Below are positions 1 to 5,363 of a stretch of 5,363 bases of DNA, piece by piece; the stretch's first letter is position 1; every line of letters starts with the position of its first letter. The DNA is taken from positions 7,935 through 13,297 of the forward strand of contig JAPUEV010000216.1 in the NCBI GenBank assembly GCA_027492415.1, in the 5' to 3' direction. This stretch comes from Ignavibacteria bacterium (GTDB lineage: Bacteria > Bacteroidota > Ignavibacteria > Tepidaquicellales > OLB5). Both the position numbers and the translations under genes were made by a program. The notes below the pieces were generated by a model. It had not been told where the DNA came from. It ran no database searches and saw only the letters and a list, made by a program, of their open reading frames with translations.

Positions 1-315
1 GAAATTATTTCAAGGAAACCATTAAAACTTACAGGTGATGACTGGTTGTTTAAAGCAAAAATTAAGAATATTGGCGAAACCCGTTCAAAAGGTGAGCGGT
101 TATCTTTAACAATAAAGGTATATGGCGGAAGCACATTAATAGAAACCAAAACCATAAATATCTCACCGGGCTTGATCTATAGCGGCGAGAGCGGTGAGTT
201 TGATTTTGAAATAGCAGGTCACGAAACCGGACTTACATACCAGAAGATAACGGTAGAGATCCAAAGCAGCGATACAGAAGGCTTATCAGAAACTTTTAAC
301 ATACAATCCAGGTAG
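1..315 (+). CDS. C-terminal part of an unidentified protein with a beta-rich domain (5' end outside window)
   Basis: Frame 1 is open from the first base to the TAG at 313-315, giving 104 residues. The gene therefore most likely begins upstream. A TTG at 46 could be read as a start, but it has no ribosome-binding site and the residues before it (EIISRKPLKLTGDDW) continue the same domain. The visible part alternates hydrophobic and polar residues and contains 'AKIKNIGETRS', 'LTIKVYGGSTLIETKTINI' and 'GESGEFDFEI'. This pattern resembles the small immunoglobulin-like beta-sandwich domains (FxLyD or CARDB type) that end many envelope or zinc-ribbon proteins. That fold is an inference; no catalytic motif is visible. 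It has no cysteine and no membrane segment in this part. It lies 38 bp before the next plus-strand gene and may share its transcript. Function unknown. Confidence 0.75.
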   Translation, partial: EIISRKPLKLTGDDWLFKAKIKNIGETRSKGERLSLTIKVYGGSTLIETKTINISPGLIYSGESGEFDFEIAGHETGLTYQKITVEIQSSDTEGLSETFNIQSR

Positions 316-341
316 TCATTAATATTTAACAGGTAAATAGT

Positions 342-349
342 TATATTTG
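342..349 (+). promoter_or_regulatory. Possible -7 element (TATATTTG) directly before the 354 gene
   Basis: TATATTTG matches the Bacteroidota -7 consensus TAnnTTTG exactly. It sits only four bases before the ATG at 354, so a transcript started here would be leaderless or nearly so. No TTTG or TTG is found about 19-21 bp upstream where the -33 element should lie. In AT-rich DNA the match may be chance. Confidence 0.25.
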
Positions 350-353
350 CTGT

Positions 354-911
354 ATGAAATATACTATTTACCTGATTTTTTTGTTTTTACTCACAACCAC
401 TAACATGCTGTCACAGATAACCCTGCATGATAATAATACTCATTTTAAAAAAAATTCAGCCTCTGATGCAGGCAATACATTTATATTAAGTTCTATCCTG
501 GTTATAAGTCCAACCCTGATCCTGGAAGATAAGAAAGCATACTTCGGACTTTCAAAAGAGCTATCGATCGGGAAATTCCCTTATGGCAGGGCTGAATTTG
601 ACTACACTTACATTTTCAGGAGTGAACGTACCAGCGCGGTTCACATATCGTATAATTTTGATATTCCCTTAAACGGCAATTTTTCACAGTCATCATTATT
701 CATGATCTCTCCCGGAGCGGGCTACTACACTGATTTCACACGCAAAGGTTTTTTTGGGCAGATTGCAATTGGTTTGTTTGCTTCTACCGGTTTCAGTGAA
801 AGTATTGCGATACATCCAAATATTAAGTTCCGTAAAGTATTTATGAAGGATGATTATCCGGGAGTATTCGAAATTTCCCTTGGTGTTGGTTTCGGTTTTT
901 ATTCCAGGTAA
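354..911 (+). CDS. Secreted hypothetical protein, possible small outer-membrane beta-barrel
   Basis: The 185-residue product starts with a clear Sec signal peptide: Lys2, a hydrophobic core at residues 5-16, and a likely cleavage after Ser20 in 'NMLSQ'. The mature part has no cysteine and no further long hydrophobic helix. From about residue 42 on it shows alternating, aromatic- and glycine-rich stretches such as 'GRAEFDYTYIF', 'AVHISYNFDIPL', 'ISPGAGYYTDF', 'GFFGQIAIGLFAS' and 'EISLGVGFGFYSR'. These read like transmembrane beta-strands with turns, as in small outer-membrane barrels of the Bacteroidota. It ends in FYSR rather than a terminal aromatic residue, so a BAM-type beta-signal is imperfect. 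The ATG is the only sensible start because it places the signal peptide at the N-terminus; no Shine-Dalgarno is visible. It lies 30 bp ahead of a lipoprotein gene on the same strand. I do not recognise a named family. Confidence 0.7.
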   Translation: MKYTIYLIFLFLLTTTNMLSQITLHDNNTHFKKNSASDAGNTFILSSILVISPTLILEDKKAYFGLSKELSIGKFPYGRAEFDYTYIFRSERTSAVHISYNFDIPLNGNFSQSSLFMISPGAGYYTDFTRKGFFGQIAIGLFASTGFSESIAIHPNIKFRKVFMKDDYPGVFEISLGVGFGFYSR

Positions 912-941
912 ATATTAACTTATTAATCAATTAATATTATC

Positions 942-1394
942 ATGCTGAGTGCCTTAAAAAATAAAACTCTGAATTTAATTATACCGGTTTTAATTTTTTG
1001 TTTTATATTTTATTCGGGCTGTACATCAGCCAGTGAAACAAAAACCGTAGATAGCGATGAGCTTAATGAAAATATTGATGAAATTCAAACAGTATATAAT
1101 TTCAAGCTTAAAGACGGGAAAATATACTCTTATAAGAATGGAAATATATTTATAAATAAATGGGATAAATCAAACCCGTTCTTAATTTATATCCCTTTCA
1201 ATATTTCAAAAGATTCAGCTGAAATTAACAGCAACCAACAGAAAGAAACTGAATTCAGTTTAAAAATTATTAAAAGTGCAAAAGTAAAATTAAAAGCCGG
1301 TGGAGAATATGCTACTGTATGGAATGTCCTGGGAGGGATTGCAATTATGGGTCTGGTAATATTGTTTTTATTTATTAATACTAACAGAAAATAA
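942..1394 (+). CDS. Small lipoprotein with C-terminal transmembrane helix
   Basis: The 150-residue product has a basic N-terminus (Lys6, Lys8), a hydrophobic core at residues 10-24, and a lipobox-like 'YSGC' with Cys27 as the expected lipidated residue. An acidic linker follows (residues 32-47). Next comes a short domain with 'KDGKIYSYKNG' at 57-67 and 'LIYIPFN' near 81-87. The segment 'IKSAKVKLKAGGEYATVW' leads into a hydrophobic helix at about 126-145, ending in a short NTNRK tail. Small Bacteroidota lipoproteins with a 'DGK.Y' strand, an 'IPF' strand and a glycine-rich helix at the end are familiar as hypothetical proteins; the resemblance is by eye only. The protein would be anchored by lipid at one end and by a helix at the other. 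No Shine-Dalgarno is visible before the ATG. Being 30 bp after the preceding gene, it is probably cotranscribed with it. Function unknown. Confidence 0.75.
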   Translation: MLSALKNKTLNLIIPVLIFCFIFYSGCTSASETKTVDSDELNENIDEIQTVYNFKLKDGKIYSYKNGNIFINKWDKSNPFLIYIPFNISKDSAEINSNQQKETEFSLKIIKSAKVKLKAGGEYATVWNVLGGIAIMGLVILFLFINTNRK

Positions 1395-1395
1395 T

Positions 1396-1426
1396 TCACT
1401 TAAACGGTTTTACCGCTCACTTAAAC
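1396..1426. repeat. 10-bp direct repeat TCACTTAAAC, 21-bp period, around a tiny hairpin
   Basis: TCACTTAAAC occurs at 1396-1405 and again, identically, at 1417-1426. The start-to-start distance is 21 bp, about two helical turns. Between them lies CGGTTTTACCG (1405-1415), a 4-bp stem with a 3-base loop. The pair lies just after the stop of the 942 gene and about 100 bp upstream of the -33 element of the next gene. It could be an operator for a dimeric regulator, but this is inference. The hairpin lacks a following T-tract, so it is not a convincing terminator. Confidence 0.35.
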
Positions 1427-1459
1427 CTTCGATATTTCCCTAAATTCATCACTTTCCTG

Positions 1460-1472
1460 TTGTTTTAAACAA
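1460..1472. repeat. Perfect 13-bp palindrome TTGTTT-T-AAACAA
   Basis: TTGTTT (1460-1465) and AAACAA (1467-1472) are exact reverse complements around a single T. The site lies about 31 bp upstream of the putative -33 element of the 1572 gene. It may be a regulator-binding site, but AT-rich palindromes of this size also arise by chance. Confidence 0.2.
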
Positions 1473-1502
1473 TTTCTGGACTCACATAATTCAAATTTTT
1501 TC

Positions 1503-1534
1503 TTTTGTTATTGCTTAATATTGATATAATTTTG
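1503..1534 (+). promoter_or_regulatory. Bacteroidota-type promoter for the 1572 lipoprotein gene
   Basis: TTTTG at 1503-1507 is followed after 19 bp by TAATTTTG at 1527-1534. This matches the known primary-sigma consensus of Bacteroidota (-33 TTTG, -7 TAnnTTTG, about 19-21 bp apart). The expected transcription start is near 1539-1542, giving a leader of about 30 nt that carries the ribosome-binding site. The gene is thus probably expressed on its own rather than by read-through from upstream. Confidence 0.65.
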
Positions 1535-1561
1535 TATCGTTCAATAAACTATTAAACTTCC

Positions 1562-1567
1562 GGAGGG
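1562..1567 (+). promoter_or_regulatory. Shine-Dalgarno GGAGGG that fixes the TTG start
   Basis: GGAGGG lies four bases before the TTG at 1572. It is the strongest ribosome-binding site in the window. It selects TTG over the first in-frame ATG at 1620, which would cut the signal peptide in half. Confidence 0.75.
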
Positions 1568-1571
1568 AAAA

Positions 1572-2258
1572 TTGAAAATCACACAGAAAAATTTCTTCAA
1601 ATCTTTTTTGATCTTTACAATGGCTTTCGGTCTGGCATTTTATTTTACTGCCTGCGTAAATGTAAACCAGAAAACAACACTCAACAGCGATGGCTCAGGT
1701 ACCATCAAGCTTGAATACTGGGCTAAAATGTCTAACCTGAAATCATCAACAGAGCTTGGTTCTTTCAGCTTCAAGGAAGAAACTGCAAAAAAGAATTATA
1801 CTTCTTCTAACAGCGAAGTAACCAGCTTTAAGATGGAAGATAAGCTTGACGACTCTACAAAACATGTCTACATGGATATCAAGTTCAAAGATTTCAACAA
1901 CCTCACCTCAGCAAAAGGATTTGAAAAAACGAAATCTTCATGGAAAGAAGGAAAAGAGGGCAAGGATTTCATGTTCACTCTTTTACAGGATACTTCAAAT
2001 GCAAAAACAATGGGTTCCAGCGACTATAAGCTGACTTATACTTTTGAGTTCCCAGGCGAAGTATTAAAGACAGATGGACGCAAAGACGGAAAATCAGTTG
2101 TATGGGAAAAAACCCTGGCTGACCTGAAAAAAGATGTTGAAATGACAGCAACCGTTAAAGATGAAGGCAAAAAATGCGGATTATTCGGAATTGAAATGCC
2201 TTTAGTGTTTGCTCTTGGAATGACATTGCTTGCAGGGTTAAAAAGAAAGAAAAAATAA
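1572..2258 (+). CDS. LppM-like lipoprotein with C-terminal transmembrane helix and basic tail (TTG start)
   Basis: The 228-residue product begins at TTG. The N-terminus is basic (Lys2, Lys6, Lys10), with a hydrophobic core at 11-25 and a lipobox-like 'FTAC' placing the lipidated residue at Cys28. The mature protein opens with 'VNVNQKTTLNSDGSGTIKLEYW'-type sequence: a beta-strand, then Asn-Ser-Asp-Gly-Ser-Gly at 38-43, then another strand. This layout recalls LppM/DUF3153-type lipoproteins, which have a Cys near a 'DGSG' turn and end in a membrane helix. The assignment is by eye. The middle (about 45-195) is lysine-rich, soluble and beta-rich. The C-terminus has Cys202-Gly203, a hydrophobic stretch at 203-223 interrupted by Glu208, and then KRKKK. 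Cys28 and Cys202 are the only cysteines. The end resembles tripartite CTERM sorting signals (short motif, helix, basic cluster). It has its own promoter and a terminator at 2284-2320. The biological role is unknown. Confidence 0.8.
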   Translation: MKITQKNFFKSFLIFTMAFGLAFYFTACVNVNQKTTLNSDGSGTIKLEYWAKMSNLKSSTELGSFSFKEETAKKNYTSSNSEVTSFKMEDKLDDSTKHVYMDIKFKDFNNLTSAKGFEKTKSSWKEGKEGKDFMFTLLQDTSNAKTMGSSDYKLTYTFEFPGEVLKTDGRKDGKSVVWEKTLADLKKDVEMTATVKDEGKKCGLFGIEMPLVFALGMTLLAGLKRKKK

Positions 2259-2283
2259 TCAGTTTTTATCTTTTCCCCTCAGG

Positions 2284-2320
2284 AAAAAACCCCGCTGCTT
2301 TCTTCAGGGCGGGGCTTTTT
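2284..2320. terminator. Bidirectional rho-independent terminator between convergent genes
   Basis: CCCCGC (2290-2295) pairs with GCGGGG (2309-2314) across a 13-base loop. On the plus strand the stem is followed by C and five T's; on the minus strand the A-run at 2284-2289 reads as six T's. It lies 25 bp after the stop of the plus-strand lipoprotein gene and 24 bp after the stop of the minus-strand gene, so it can end both transcripts. Confidence 0.85.
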
Positions 2321-2343
2321 CATAATATTCAAATTGCGGAATG

Positions 2344-3798
2344 TTAATTTCGCAGTTTTTTAATGAACCATTGTTTAAAGTTCACTGTGTTATCTTTTTC
2401 AAGCTCTTTCATAATATCCCCGGAATTTCGTTTTGAGCTGCCGTTCTTAAGATCAATTAAATACTTACAGTATTTCAGAAAATTTTCAGTGATCTCCCTG
2501 TAATACTCTGATACACCTTTATTTTTAGCTATAAAATGTTTGTATGTATCAATCAATGATAAAGCTTCTTCTATGCAGTTCAGCTCAATATAATTACGCA
2601 GCATTAAATTCTTTACATCATATTTCAGTGTAAAAATATCAAAATCCACTTTATTAAGCAGCGCCATTGATTCTTCGAACTTGCCTCTTTCAAAAAGCAA
2701 ATTGGCTTTGGCATACTGCGTCATGTTCTCCCTGATTGTTTCAGGAAGCTTTCCTGAATATTTCTCAACAAATTCTTCTGCCCAGTCAACTTCGTTTATC
2801 TGCAGTGCATTGATAAGCAGCTGCCTGTATAAAAGCAGCCTCATGCTTTTACCATCGGGCATATAAACACCCGCATCAAGCCGCATTTTATTGATCTCAA
2901 ACAGCTCACGACGGTACCGCTCACGGTCAATACCTGCCATTTTAACCCAGCATATAGATTCTGCTATCTGGTAAACATTATACTTTTCATGCTCCTGGAA
3001 ATAATTAATAGCTTCAGGCAGCAGTTCCTTTAATTCTTTGAAATATGTTTCATTATCCTCATAAAGATTATTAAGGATAAAAAGTACATATACCCTCATA
3101 GCCTTGCGGATATTATTTGACCCGCTGGTTATGCTCATAAGCTCATCAATTTTTTTCAGGTCTATCAGGGAAATAAAATCATTAATGAACTTATTATCGC
3201 TGATATTAAATATTATCCTGTTTGCTCTTATATTATGAAGGTAATATGCCAGTCTTAATATGAAATGATAGATAAGATACTCTACCTCACTCATAAAATG
3301 ACCGGATATTTCTGACTGCCTGTTGGTACTTAATTTTATCTGGACAAAACGGTCCTCATAATCAAGCCTGTTCTTTACATATTCATTACAGATAAGATCA
3401 TTGGCGTGCAGATTCCTGTTTATCTGTTCAAGCTCTTTTTCAGATTCCTTAACCAATCCCCTTCTTATATATTCAAAAGATCTCAGGAAGCCCGCTTCGA
3501 TTGGGTTTGATTCAGTAACCTTGTTGTACATATAGCTGTCAAAAAGCTTTTTCAGGTCAGATGTCAGCCGTCGAATAACATCATCCTTATACGGCTTATC
3601 GGGATAAAGTGACCTGAAAACTTCTTTCCTGTTAATCTTCTTTTCATCAAATTTGGGATAATGTTTTTTAAGAGCTTTGTAAAAACTTGTCAAACTGGGC
3701 TGATTATTGAAAAATGGAGAAATTATAAATTTGTCAAATTCTTTAATTTCTGATACTGACAGGCTGCGAAGAATTGAAATTACGGAAGTATTTATCAT
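2344..3798 (-). CDS. Conserved uncharacterised helical cytoplasmic protein, 484 aa
   Basis: The product has no signal peptide and no membrane segment, and almost its whole length reads as amphipathic alpha-helix. Its N-terminal 90 residues have a pattern I associate with uncharacterised proteins of Bacteroidota and Ignavibacteria: 'LRSLSVSEIKEFDKFIISP' then 'FFNN' at residues 10-32, 'HYPKFD' at 46-51, 'LYPDKPYKDD' at 64-73, and a helix 'LTSDLKKLFDSYM' after that. This looks like a small helical domain. The remainder (about 100-484) consists of helix pairs such as 'AKANLLFERGKFEESMALLNKV' style segments and resembles a TPR-like solenoid, which would suggest protein-protein binding. That is inference; no catalytic motif is seen. 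The ATG at 3798 puts the conserved motif right at the N-terminus, and no clear Shine-Dalgarno precedes it. It stands alone on its strand, convergent with the lipoprotein gene and divergent from the propeller gene. Function unknown. Confidence 0.85.
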   Translation of the reverse strand: MINTSVISILRSLSVSEIKEFDKFIISPFFNNQPSLTSFYKALKKHYPKFDEKKINRKEVFRSLYPDKPYKDDVIRRLTSDLKKLFDSYMYNKVTESNPIEAGFLRSFEYIRRGLVKESEKELEQINRNLHANDLICNEYVKNRLDYEDRFVQIKLSTNRQSEISGHFMSEVEYLIYHFILRLAYYLHNIRANRIIFNISDNKFINDFISLIDLKKIDELMSITSGSNNIRKAMRVYVLFILNNLYEDNETYFKELKELLPEAINYFQEHEKYNVYQIAESICWVKMAGIDRERYRRELFEINKMRLDAGVYMPDGKSMRLLLYRQLLINALQINEVDWAEEFVEKYSGKLPETIRENMTQYAKANLLFERGKFEESMALLNKVDFDIFTLKYDVKNLMLRNYIELNCIEEALSLIDTYKHFIAKNKGVSEYYREITENFLKYCKYLIDLKNGSSKRNSGDIMKELEKDNTVNFKQWFIKKLRN

Positions 3799-3875
3799 AG
3801 ATTAACTCACGTAAAAATGGCTAAATTAATGTTAAAAATCAATTTAATCCTTAATATACACTAAAACCCGGCTCA

Positions 3876-3883
3876 CAAAAATA
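3876..3883 (-). promoter_or_regulatory. Possible -7 element for the 484-residue protein gene
   Basis: Read on the minus strand this is TATTTTTG, an exact TAnnTTTG match. It would give a leader of about 70 nt before the ATG at 3798. No TTTG or TTG is found at the proper -33 distance (around 3900-3908), so the call is weak. Confidence 0.3.
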
Positions 3884-3893
3884 GATATTTTTC

Positions 3894-3925
3894 TTTGTTT
3901 GGCTCTGCGGTGAGGATTAACTTTG
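3894..3925 (+). promoter_or_regulatory. Bacteroidota-type promoter for the YCF48-like gene
   Basis: TTTG at 3894-3897 is followed after 20 bp by TAACTTTG at 3918-3925, a full match to the -33/-7 consensus of Bacteroidota. The expected start of transcription near 3930-3933 leaves a leader of about 26 nt. That leader contains GAGGA at 3951-3955, two bases before the ATG. Confidence 0.65.
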
Positions 3926-3957
3926 TTGACTTAACTTATTAATTTTTCCTGAGGACT

Positions 3958-5363
3958 ATGAAAAAAAATCTATTAATCTTATTCTTTTGCTTTTTTTCTG
4001 CCGCTGTATCATTCAGCCAGTGGCAGGTTCAGAATTATTACCCCGGTTATACAAGTGCTTACTTTCTGCCTGCAACAAATACCGGGTGGGTTTGCGGCAC
4101 CGGACTTGTGCGTAAAACCACTGATGGCGGAATCACATGGGTAAATCAATACTGTATTACAACAAATTCTGTTAATGATATTTATTTTGTAAATGCTCAA
4201 ACCGGGTGGATTGCAGGGGGAGCAGGTGAAATATTAACAACCACAAACGGCGGAAACAATTGGACAGCCCAAACTTCCGGTACGGCAGTCACTTTACTTT
4301 CTATCAGATTTTATAATGCATCAGCCGGGGTTGCTTCGGGTCATTCCGGAAAAATTTTAACAACTACAAACGGCGGTGTTACATGGAGTATTAATACTCT
4401 GAATTCAACAGCTGTTAATTGTTTAAATATGAGAAGTGCTCTAACGGTATATGCTTCCCAGGATAACAAATTTATCAAATCTACAAATGGCGGTGTAAGC
4501 TGGGTAACTTTGGCAACATTATCAAATGCTGTGACCGGATTATCTTTTCTGGATGATAACACAGGATTTGCTGCTGTTGGCAATGGAAATATTTGCAAAA
4601 CAACTAATGGTGGAGTAAATTGGGTTGAGCAGACTACCGGCAATACTTTTCAGCCATACTCAGTATTCTTTCTTAATTCCACAACAGGATGCTTTTCAAC
4701 AAACAATAATAATGTTTATGTAACTTCAAATGGTGGAGTAAACTGGTCGCTTGCTGCAACAGTTACGGCAGCAATTACAAAAATCTCTTCTGCCTCTGCT
4801 TCGCAATTAATTGCAACAGGTTATAGCGGAACAGTAGCTACCTCTTCCAACAATGGACTTAACTGGCAAATTATCAACCAGGGCTCTCAGGCTCCGGTTT
4901 ATGATATTAATTTTATCAATCCGCTAACAGGCTGGGCAGCTAATTACGGTGATCGCCTGCTTTACACTTCCAATGGGGGACAAAATTGGGTGAATTCAGC
5001 TACAACCAACCTTTTAAATGCTGATGGTGTGTATTTTATCAACAGCTCAACAGGCTTTGTTACAGGAGTTTCAGGCTCTGATCATTCAGGGGCTTCTACA
5101 GTAACAGTAAGCAAAACTACTAACGGGGGGGCAGTTTGGAATATTTTAGCTTTACCTGAGAACGGTTCAACATATAAACTCCAGTTTGTTAATGCAAATG
5201 ATGGTTTTATTCTTTTAAGAACAAATACATTGAACTACAAAATATATAAAACTTCTAATGCAGGCACTAACTGGTCACAGGCTTTCACAACAACAGAAAT
5301 AATGAATGATGTATATTTCACAACCCAGCTTAATGGCTGGATGGCTGGTGAAAGCGGTAAAGT
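3958..5363 (+). CDS. Secreted YCF48/BNR-like beta-propeller protein (3' end outside window)
   Basis: The frame from the ATG at 3958 stays open to the window end, giving 468 codons without a stop. Residues 1-20 form a Sec signal peptide (Lys2-Lys3, hydrophobic core, cleavage expected in 'SFSQ'). From about residue 31 the protein is a tandem array of about 40-residue repeats of the form 'F.n..tGW..G..G.i.kTTNGG..W'. The closing Trp falls at residues 61, 102, 143, 182, 222, 263, 303, 344, 394 and 439, and an eleventh repeat has begun at 'GWMAGESGK'. This is the YCF48-like/BNR (sialidase Asp-box) repeat, which folds as blades of a beta-propeller. In Bacteroidota and Ignavibacteria such proteins are usually exported, often with a C-terminal type IX secretion sorting domain. 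That end is not visible here. YCF48 in cyanobacteria assists photosystem II assembly; nothing suggests that role here, and adhesion or surface binding is more likely. GAGGA precedes the ATG. Confidence 0.9.
   Translation, partial: MKKNLLILFFCFFSAAVSFSQWQVQNYYPGYTSAYFLPATNTGWVCGTGLVRKTTDGGITWVNQYCITTNSVNDIYFVNAQTGWIAGGAGEILTTTNGGNNWTAQTSGTAVTLLSIRFYNASAGVASGHSGKILTTTNGGVTWSINTLNSTAVNCLNMRSALTVYASQDNKFIKSTNGGVSWVTLATLSNAVTGLSFLDDNTGFAAVGNGNICKTTNGGVNWVEQTTGNTFQPYSVFFLNSTTGCFSTNNNNVYVTSNGGVNWSLAATVTAAITKISSASASQLIATGYSGTVATSSNNGLNWQIINQGSQAPVYDINFINPLTGWAANYGDRLLYTSNGGQNWVNSATTNLLNADGVYFINSSTGFVTGVSGSDHSGASTVTVSKTTNGGAVWNILALPENGSTYKLQFVNANDGFILLRTNTLNYKIYKTSNAGTNWSQAFTTTEIMNDVYFTTQLNGWMAGESGK
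4048..5363 (+). repeat. Array of at least ten YCF48/Asp-box-like coding repeats
   Basis: Ten complete units end in a motif like KTTNGG-x-x-W; observed variants include RKTTDGGITW, LTTTNGGNNW, IKSTNGGVSW, ATSSNNGLNW, LYTSNGGQNW and YKTSNAGTNW. Trp-to-Trp spacings are 41, 41, 39, 40, 41, 40, 41, 50 and 45 residues. The first eight units are regular and the ninth and tenth are longer. DNA identity between units is only partial, so the array is old rather than freshly duplicated. Confidence 0.85.

Noticed and set aside
330..914. Direct repeat CAGGTAAATA at 330-339 and 905-914
   Set aside because: It is ten AT-rich bases, partly coding at the second copy, with no flanking similarity, and is compatible with chance.
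1187..1399. Minus-strand open frame of 70 codons
   Set aside because: It lies entirely opposite the small lipoprotein gene, has no ribosome-binding site, and its composition is that of an antisense shadow.
1405..1415. Hairpin CGGT-TTT-ACCG after the 942 gene as a terminator
   Set aside because: The 4-bp stem is too short and no T-tract follows.
1846..2034. Plus-strand open frame of 62 codons
   Set aside because: It is out of frame inside the LppM-like lipoprotein gene and lacks any start signal.
2681..2866. Plus-strand open frame of 61 codons
   Set aside because: It is antisense to the well-supported 484-residue protein gene.
4009..4643. Two minus-strand open frames (4009-4200 and 4341-4643)
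   Set aside because: Both are antisense to the propeller gene. The recurring 'TPPFVV'-like residues of the second are just the reverse reading of the TNGGVNW repeat motif.
1..5363. Mobile element, CRISPR array, defence or toxin-antitoxin system, tRNA or rRNA
   Set aside because: I found no transposase, integrase, terminal inverted repeats, regular noncoding repeats with spacers, or structured RNA. The only regular array is coding (propeller repeats).

Overview
The window is AT-rich and densely coding. It looks like chromosome of a free-living member of the Bacteroidota/Ignavibacteriota (FCB) group. Three things point there. Upstream of two genes are promoters of the -33 TTTG / -7 TAnnTTTG type. 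Several proteins are secreted or lipoproteins with the 'SFSQ' or 'LSQ' style signal-peptide ends typical of the group. The last gene encodes a secreted YCF48-like repeat protein of a kind common in Ignavibacteria. Clear GGAGGG and GAGGA ribosome-binding sites before two genes fit Ignavibacteria-like lineages somewhat better than classical Bacteroidia, but this placement is an inference.

Layout. Bases 1-1394 hold three closely spaced plus-strand genes: the 3' end of a gene with a beta-rich C-terminal domain (1-315), a secreted protein that may be a small outer-membrane beta-barrel (354-911), and a small lipoprotein with a C-terminal membrane helix (942-1394). The gaps are 38 and 30 bp, so they may be one transcript. 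A 177-bp intergenic region follows. It holds a 10-bp direct repeat with 21-bp period, a 13-bp palindrome and a strong Bacteroidota-type promoter. This promoter drives a second lipoprotein (1572-2258, TTG start), LppM-like in layout, which also ends in a membrane helix and a basic tail. A hairpin with A-tract and T-tract flanks (2284-2320) can serve as terminator for this gene and for the convergent gene opposite.

The minus-strand gene at 2344-3798 encodes a 484-residue, mostly helical cytoplasmic protein of a family I recognise only as conserved and uncharacterised. A 159-bp divergent region separates it from the final plus-strand gene. That gene starts at 3958 and runs off the window end. 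It encodes a signal peptide followed by at least ten YCF48/BNR-type beta-propeller repeats of about 40 residues.

The common thread is the cell envelope: four of the six genes appear exported. I see no mobile element, CRISPR array, tRNA, rRNA, toxin-antitoxin pair or recognisable defence system. I cannot support a claim of a new multi-gene system. The most distinctive items are the two doubly anchored lipoproteins, the uncharacterised helical protein family, and the long propeller array with a seven-G tract.
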